A stretch of 64,000 nt of DNA from Cadophora sp. MPI-SDFR-AT-0126. Lineage: Eukaryota; Ascomycota; Leotiomycetes; Helotiales; Ploettnerulaceae. Location of the stretch: contig JAGMVK010000017.1 of NCBI GenBank assembly GCA_020747065.1, positions 310,001 through 374,000 on the forward strand. The letters run 5' to 3'. Under the pieces are notes generated by a model that was given only the letters and a program-made list of their open reading frames with translations, was not told the DNA's origin and ran no database searches. Position 1 is the first letter of the stretch. Every line of letters starts with the position of its first letter. The translations under genes were made by a program, and so were the position numbers. Positions 58,087 to 64,000 of this stretch are shown one piece after another.

Positions 58087-59102
58087 ATGAGCAAACCAAT
58101 TACTCTTTACAGCCACGGTTCGTCCTCTTCTCTATCCAGCTGCCCCTCTCGCGATCACCACAGACAAATCAGCTAATACACATGACTAGCTACGGGCCCA
58201 AATCCATGGAAAGTTGCAATCGTGCTCGAGGAGTTGAAGATTCCGTACCAGACGAAGTTCCTCGGTCAGTATCTGCTTTCCATCATTATTCATCATTGAC
58301 TCACAACTCGACATCTAGACTTCTCCGAGCTGAAGAAGGATCCCTACGAGCAAATCTGTATCAACGGCCGAGTCCCCGCGATCGAGGATCCCAACACCGG
58401 CATCACGCTCTGGGAATCCGGCGCCATCATCGAATACGTGCGTCACCCCTCATTCCCATTCCCTCACCACCTCATTCCCCAAACCTCATTTCAAAGCACT
58501 CAAAACACCCCCTAACTCCGTGAACAGCTCCAGGAAACCTACGACAAGAACAACACCATCGGCTATAGCTCATCCCCAGAGAAATACCTCGTAAGGCAAT
58601 GGGTGCACTTCCAAATGAGCGGACAGGGCCCATATTACGGGCAGGCTGTTTGGTTCGAGAAGTATCAGCCGCTTGGCGAGGCGAGGGATAGGTATAGAGA
58701 GCAAGTCAAGCGAGTTCTGTCTGTACTTGATAGGCATTTGAAGAGGGCTGATACGGGGGTTTTGGTTGGTGATAAAGTGTAAGTGCGGCCCCCCCCCCCC
58801 CCCCCCCCTCCTTTTCTGGTCCAATACTCCCAGTCCGAATTATCATTGTCTGTATGATTGTATGAGTGGTTTTAATGGACTTATGGACGGAAGCTGATGA
58901 GCGATGTAAAAACAGTACCATCGCGGATCTTTCATTCATTACTTGGAATGCGTTGATGCCGTGGTTCTTTGGCGATGATTGGAAGGATGTTGAGGTCGAG
59001 AAGAACTACCCAAGTTATCATGCTTGGAATGAGAAGTTGACGCAGAGACCGGCTGTGCAGAAGGTCTTCAAGGATAAGGAGGCTGCGGTTGCGAAGCACT
59101 GA
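58087..59102 (+). CDS. Glutathione S-transferase, Ure2-like type
   Basis: Cytosolic GST that would conjugate or reduce with glutathione, in detoxification or redox defence. Exons 58087-58117, 58190-58264, 58319-58437, 58528-58778 and 58916-59102 give 220 residues, all phases matching. The N-terminal thioredoxin-like domain starts ITLYSHATGPNPWKVAIVLEELKIPYQTKFLDFSELKKDPYEQICINGRVPAIEDP, then WESGAIIEYL with the glutathione-binding Glu-Ser. The C-terminal helical domain has EKYLVRQWVHFQMSGQGPYYGQAVWF and TIADLSFITWNALMPWF, with the conserved N-capping TIAD motif. These are hallmarks of fungal Ure2-like GSTs; the long Ure2 prion N-terminus is absent. Intron 4 carries a 20-base C tract. Confidence 0.93.
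58789..58808. repeat. Poly-C homopolymer of 20 bases inside a GST intron
   Basis: Twenty consecutive C, starting 10 bp after the donor of GST intron 4. Such tracts slip in replication and sequencing, so the exact length is uncertain. Confidence 0.8.
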
Positions 59103-59638
59103 TGGACTGGTTGATGCTAGGGAGTAGCAATAGTGGTAGTAGATGTTGTATCGCTTAATTTGACTAACTTTCTAGTAAGCGCCTCCAAGACACGAGGGGA
59201 CGAATACAGTCTTTGAAGTTTGGAAAGTACTGAGGAAAAGGTATCGAACGAGTTCAGGTGATTCGTGCTCAAGTAGTAGAGACTTTGTCAAGTTATTCGG
59301 TCCTGGAAGTGGAATCGACAAGATAGGTCAGTAAGACTCGGGAATGAAGGTTCTCTGCCTCGGCACTGATGGTACGGAAGATAACACGGCCATCAAGGAG
59401 GCTCTCCATACGTATGAAATGTCACCAAGTAGTAAAAATTGCAACAAAGCAGTGAGATCGAGTGACTTGTGAACAATGCCGTTTCAAAACAGATAAAAAT
59501 ATGTAGGTTTATATATCATACAAAGAAGGAGCAACTTCCTGGAAGTCCAGACAGTGCTCGAAGTACTCCTTTCAGAATACCGAAGACTCTTGAACCTTTC
59601 CGAATGGAAACATAAGCAATGGCAAGATCTTCCAAAAT
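59103..59638. other. Intergenic between convergent genes
   Basis: 536 bp with the GST and GH131 3' UTRs. No gene seen. Confidence 0.4.
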
Positions 59639-60791
59639 TTACTCGTAGTATTCGCAGTCCTCATCGTCATCCTCGATTGGGGGGCTCGTAGCGGAAGCAA
59701 CTGCGCTTGACGATGTTGTACTTGGCTCTGGGACAATGACTGCTGAGCTGGATACAATAGGGGTGGCAATTGGTGCTGCGATGAGGGTGGTAGATGGAGA
59801 TACCTCGGTCTCAACGGGAGCGGATGTAGCCACAACGACTGGTGCCGAAGAAGTGGTGGGAAGAGCTGCTGCAGACGATGAGGCGACTATAGGAGCTGCC
59901 GCTGTGGATGAAGCAATAGGAGCAGCAGCGGCACTGGACGAAACAGCTGGGATTGAAGCTCCTCCTGGGCCAGAAACGCTGAGAGTGATATCTCCGGACT
60001 CGATGTAAACACCGCTGAAGAAGATGTCTTCGTTGACGAAGGGGAAGCCGTCTCTTGGCAATTCAAGCATACCAAGATGCCAATCTTTCCCGTCAGATGA
60101 GGCGGACACGGGGACGGCTGGGACGGTGAGAACAAGGTCATCGGCTCCAGTGGAGTGGTAGAAGGCGACAGAGCCGGCGGAGAAGTCAATTTCGTAGGCA
60201 ACATTGTGCCACACATCGGCCTCCCAGGTGACGTTCCACTCGGTCGAGCCGCTGACAACCCATCGGAGAAGAGGGTCAGTCGTTCCAGTAGCACCTGATT
60301 GCCATCCACTCTTCATCTCAGTGAAATGGCTCTCGAAGAAAGCGATTTGGTGCTCATGAGACTCGCTTGGTGCGTTGGTAGCAGAGCGAGACATGCTGAA
60401 GTGGTAGAAGACTTTTCCGGCATTGATTGCTGCTGAGGTCTGAGGAATCAACTCGGTTCTTCGCATATTTTGGCCGTTCCAGAAAGCGTTGTCTGTCAAG
60501 CTAATCTTGACTCCTTTAGAGCTTCCAGTATCGGCAGGATTCTTGAACGAGGAATCAAGGTTGACGTAAGAAGCAGCAGTATCTGGCCCATGCTATGTTC
60601 AATGTGAGCAAGAGAATTATGAGATTCATGTCAAGACTGACGATATAGTATTGGTAAGGTCCAACTGGATTGCTGAAAGACCAAGCATCCAACTCAGAGC
60701 TCGAAGTCATGTCATTGAATCGACCATCGAACAGAACAGTGCCTGCCAAAGCAAGGCTGACAGAATTCAGAAGTGCGAATGTACGCATCAT
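59639..60791 (-). CDS. Secreted GH131 beta-glucanase with Ser/Ala-rich tail
   Basis: Glycoside hydrolase family 131, found in fungi, with activity on beta-1,3-, 1,6- and 1,4-glucans; likely acts on plant or fungal cell walls outside the cell. Exons 60642-60791 and 59639-60592 give 367 residues. A signal peptide (MMRTFALLNSVSLALAG) precedes the family start TVLFDGRFNDMTSSSELDAWSFSNPVGPYQYYI-HG. The core has NGQNMRRTELIPQT, KVFYHFSMSRS, HEHQIAFFESHFTEMKSG, WHNVAYEIDFSAGSVAFYHST, and PVSASSDGKDWHLGMLELPRDG. The catalytic domain ends near residue 255 (FSGVYIESGDITLSV). A 110-residue tail of Ser, Ala, Val, Pro and Thr follows, probably O-glycosylated, ending in a short acidic EDDDEDCEYYE with no cellulose-binding module and no clear GPI signal. 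Confidence 0.9.
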
Positions 60792-61478
60792 TTTGGAAGG
60801 AACGAGTGTCTTTGGGAACTTTCGATATGATATCTCGTGTGAAAATAAGCAACTGGCCACGCAGGTGCTGGTAAAAGAATGAATAGCGGGCTTGCGCTGT
60901 GATATCGTAAAGACTGAATGTTCTGAAAAAGAATGACTGGAGAGAGATAAGCTGAACGAAAGACACGAAGAGAAAGGTACCCAAGCTGGAATATAAAGAA
61001 ACAGTGAACAGGAACAATTTCGTCAGGTATAGCGGGTCTGCAGGGGGTGCAATCGCCCCCTTTCAGCGCTTCCTCCCTGCATCTAGTCACGAATAAACAC
61101 TTTGGCGGCTGCATGTTTCGAGAACGGACGGAAGTGGTCAAGCATCAATTCAACTATGCTTGTTCCTGGCCAAAATGTTTCTGAATAGATTGGCAATAGC
61201 GAAGTGAAGGAGGGAACGGGGGCACCTTTTTGTTTCGAAATATATTGTTTTGTGGGGCAAGACTCAATGAAATTGCCTCGTGTCTGAGGCACCAACACCT
61301 CTCTTCGTCATCACTGCAAATCAGCTTCATAACCTTCAGACGTCTCCGGAAACCTTCAACACGCAATCTCGGGTCGTCCAGAAATTGGTACTGCGAGCCC
61401 AAGTTGAGGAAATCGGATGTCGGGGATATGATATTGCGGCCCTTTTTCCGTCCACGCCTCACCTTCCCCACGTTGAAC
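60792..61478. other. Divergent promoter region of GH131 and FHIT genes
   Basis: 687 bp between the two start codons. No gene seen; short frames only. Confidence 0.4.
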
Positions 61479-62053
61479 ATGACCTCCAAAGCCTTGATCC
61501 ACTTCGGCCCATATGAGGTATCTAACGAGGTATATTCCATCGATCTATTTCTATGAAGTCATACCTCTAACGGACTCAATAGGTGTTTTACAAGACTCAG
61601 CTGTGCTACGCTCTGGTCAATATCAAGCCAGTCCTGCCCGGTCATGTGCTTGTTATCCCGTTCCGACAAGTTCAATATCTGAGCGAGCTCAACCCCGACG
61701 AAGTCACAGATGTCTTCATGACAGTCCAGAAAGTCCAAAAGATGCTCTCAAAGACTTACTCAACGCCGGATGCAAATATTGCTATTCAAAATGGCGTCGA
61801 ATCGGGCCAGACTGTGCCTCATTTCCACTGCCACATTATTCCCAGGTCGAAGCCAAATACGGAAGGTGACGGCTTCTACAATAGGCTTCAGGGAGAAGAA
61901 GGGAACATTGGAGGAGCTCTTTGGGATCAAAGTCGTCCTAAACCTGTCGGCAAATTTCCCCAACTCAAGGATGAGGATAGACACCCTCGGACCAAGGAAG
62001 AGATGAAGAAAGAAGCAGATTTCTTCAGAGACCAAATGGAGATGTTAGACTAG
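61479..62053 (+). CDS. HIT-family bis(5'-adenosyl)-triphosphatase (FHIT/Hnt2 type)
   Basis: Hydrolyses diadenosine polyphosphates such as Ap3A to AMP and ADP. Exons 61479-61517 and 61583-62053 give 169 residues. The first exon encodes only 13 residues (MTSKALIHFGPYE) and joins V-FYKTQLCYALVNIKPVLPGHVLVIP, the characteristic FHIT start. The histidine triad is PHFHCHIIPR, with the nucleophilic middle His. After it the family's variable loop ends with a charged helix (PRTKEEMKKEADFFRDQMEML). Length is typical of fungal Hnt2/Aph1. The start is the only ATG in frame with a good donor, GAG-GTATCT. Confidence 0.94.
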
Positions 62054-63559
62054 GACCATAAAAGAGGATATGGATGGTGCGTGCTCATAGAATGGGCACT
62101 ACCCTTGAATATTTCTGCCGTGCTATATCCAATGTTCCATACTATTGACTTCCGCAGGGACGGGAGACCAGTCATTGGAGTAGTCAGAAACTTGACGCAG
62201 TGTTCACTCACATCTTCCTAGCGGATGGCTGCAGGTCAGCAAGGGCATGCCGTCAATCCGTGCATTTGTTGTTTATGTGCTTATTTCTGTATTTTTGATG
62301 ACAGAGGTCTTCCTCCAATTCCTTCACGAGCCGAAAACATCATGTTTTTTTTTCGCATCCAAAATCAAAACCGAGGGGATGCCAGAAGATGAGGCAGACC
62401 CAATTATACTGTCTCTAGATATCAACGAGGAAAAGGTTTTCCCTGTGACATACAAACTTATTCTTGGTCCTGCCATGTCTTCATGTTCGGTGCGAGGATA
62501 TCATTGAGATTATCCAGCAGAGCATGTAGAACAGAATCGAGCCTCTCCTCAGCTGGCCCTCCTCGTACTTCGCCAGAAGGGCAGGAAAGGACTGGCGGTG
62601 AAAGTGACTACTGGTTATACGCCAATGCTCGAGAAGTGCCGGTCGAGGGCTATAGCCTTATGAGACTCAAAGACCTAGAAGCTACCGGGGGTATGAGATG
62701 CGTCGAAATCACTGATCTAGCACGATACTGACTGTTCGGGATGCAGAAAATATCATTGTTTATGATATGTAGGTGGACATGCAAGAAAAGGAGCACGGTA
62801 AAAGACTTGAAATGGACATGCCTGGGAGCGATGTATGGAGCTTTCTGACACTCATCCTGAGATTCATATACATCGACTTCACAAACAGATATAGTTGTTA
62901 TGAGTTCACATGATCTTGCCAATTACCTCATATTTATGGGCGCTGGGCAATATCCTGATAAGCGTTGTTGTTCAAGGCAGAGTGGGAAGAGAGCGAGGCA
63001 GGACTAGGTTTTCATTCTTCTTTTTTGTGAGTAATGTCATGTCTCAGGAAGCCTGGTATCCCGAGGCTTTCAGATGGGCTCTTCGACAAATGCAGCGCCT
63101 ATCCAATCAATGCCCAGCAATACCTATATGGCGCCAGGCGATGCCCGCTGCCGTGTGACATACTCGGCCAAGGACAACTCCAGCCTGATTGGGGCTTCGA
63201 GCTGCAAGCCATTCCAAACACAGCCATCATCCAGCTCACTGCTCGTCCTCAACCTCACCTTCAGGATTCTAAGTAGCACCACACCTCTCACTTAAATCTC
63301 AACCCCAAATTCAACTGTCCTCGTCCCACGACTTCTATGCCTTCCCGTGACCCCAATTCCGTGTAACGAGGTACCCATCCAACCCACCTCAACTTGAATC
63401 TCCCAGTGTACATCGTCTTCTTCGAGCAAAAGCTCACTCTAGACAGATTCGCGCCATTTCATCCTTACGAGGTCATCTTCACCCCGCTTTCAGAGATTAA
63501 ACGTCTCGATCTCTCCCACCAATTCGTCGATTTTCCAGTCCAGCACCTCTCAAGTCAGA
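62054..63559. other. 1.5-kb gene-poor interval with possible decayed coding remnants
   Basis: Between FHIT and the last gene. Two overlapping plus-strand frames (62247-62507 and 62483-62731) contain stretches of natural-looking protein (EDEADPIILSLDINEEKVF; SDYWLYANAREVP) but do not join by splice signals that I can find, and no family is recognised. They might be a decayed gene. From about 63280 on the sequence is a C/T-rich leader of the next gene. Confidence 0.35.
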
Positions 63560-64000
63560 ATGCCTTTCCTCCATCGTGTTCGTGCTATCTTCCACATCAG
63601 CAAGACCGAACCTGAGAAGTTCAACTTCAACGACTGCGGCAAATGGCTCGATATGTAAGTATTCAAGTAGAGCCTTATCTTGGTCTTGTTATGGCTATCC
63701 CACTGTCTATTCAGCTGTTTCTCGAATTTCCTTAGATCTCCTGCATGAGGGATCTATACCTTATGATTGGTTTGCAACAAGTCCATTCGAATAATTGCTA
63801 ACATCCTCTTCACCCAGGGGCTCGGAAGGCTACACAACAGAAGGTTTTGTCGGCCACTATACTTGCCCCTCCTGCCGCACCAAAATCAACGCCTACCGCT
63901 CCGTCGAGCAAACCGCCACAACCACCATCGACTACCTCCGGTTCGAGCAGACCATCGAGAACGGCAGCGGCCGCTGTGTCATGCAGGTGCCCATCACCTT
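63560..64000 (+). CDS. Hypothetical protein with one CxxC pair (3' partial)
   Basis: Exon 1 is 63560-63654 and exon 2 runs from 63818 off the right end; the donor GTAAGT and acceptor CACCCAG agree in phase. The visible 92 residues begin MPFLHRVRAIFHISKTEPEKFNFNDCGKWLDM and continue with GSEGYTTEGFVGHYTCPSCRTKINAYRSV. The CPSC pair near residue 50 could be half of a zinc knuckle. No family is recognised from this part, and the gene is cut by the window edge. Confidence 0.6.

Noticed and set aside
1..64000. CRISPR arrays, operons, phage or plasmid features
   Set aside because: No regularly spaced repeats; intron-rich genes with fungal splice sites show that this is eukaryotic nuclear DNA.

Overview
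The window is nuclear DNA of a filamentous ascomycete (Pezizomycotina). Almost every gene has short introns (about 45-150 bp) with GT..AG borders and a CTAAY-like branch site. Gene content is typical of the group: Zn2Cys6 regulator, Ure2-type GST, GH131 glucanase, Spc24, Spo7, End3. A Polycomb EED orthologue excludes Aspergillus-like fungi and yeasts, which lack PRC2. A leotiomycete (Helotiales-like) is my best guess, but only a guess. There is no operon, CRISPR array, rRNA or convincing tRNA.

Layout. 1-5 kb: 3' part of a membrane PDI-like thioredoxin protein, convergent with the PRC2 subunit EED. 5-8.6 kb: long gene-poor stretch leading to a PAS-domain protein. 8.6-18.9 kb: PAS protein, a Yip1-family Golgi protein, a putative small secreted protein, End3, an AT-rich gene-poor block and an orphan protein. 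19.5-29.3 kb: phosphatase-like protein, Spo7, a CGI-58/Cld1-type hydrolase, a divergent RpiB / triosephosphate-isomerase-like pair, and an FSP1/AMID-like FAD oxidoreductase. 29.3-32.3 kb: gene-poor. 32.3-42 kb: UNC93-like transporter, small secreted candidate, LSH/DDM1-type remodeller, SANT-like protein of unknown role. 43.9-50.8 kb: TatD-like Scn1, a membrane orphan, divergent Spc24 and Fis1, and a RING-H2 ubiquitin ligase. 51.3-64 kb: Zn2Cys6 regulator, Ctf18, GST, GH131, FHIT, and a gene running off the right end.

Functional themes. (1) Chromatin and chromosomes: EED, LSH, Ctf18, Spc24 and perhaps the SANT-like protein. They are linked but not co-transcribed. (2) Membranes: Yip4-like, Spo7, Cld1-like, Fis1, End3. 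(3) Sugar phosphates: RpiB and the TPI-like protein, facing each other across a 545-bp promoter, resemble the EryI/EryH isomerases of bacterial erythritol catabolism. This is the most interesting candidate system here. Splicing is unusually informative: a 13-nt microexon in EED, two 19-nt exons in Fis1, a GC-AG intron that restores the Zn2Cys6 spacing, and a Ctf18 start that needs two upstream exons.

Exon coordinates were worked out by hand from splice consensus, phase and family conservation. No transcript or database was available.
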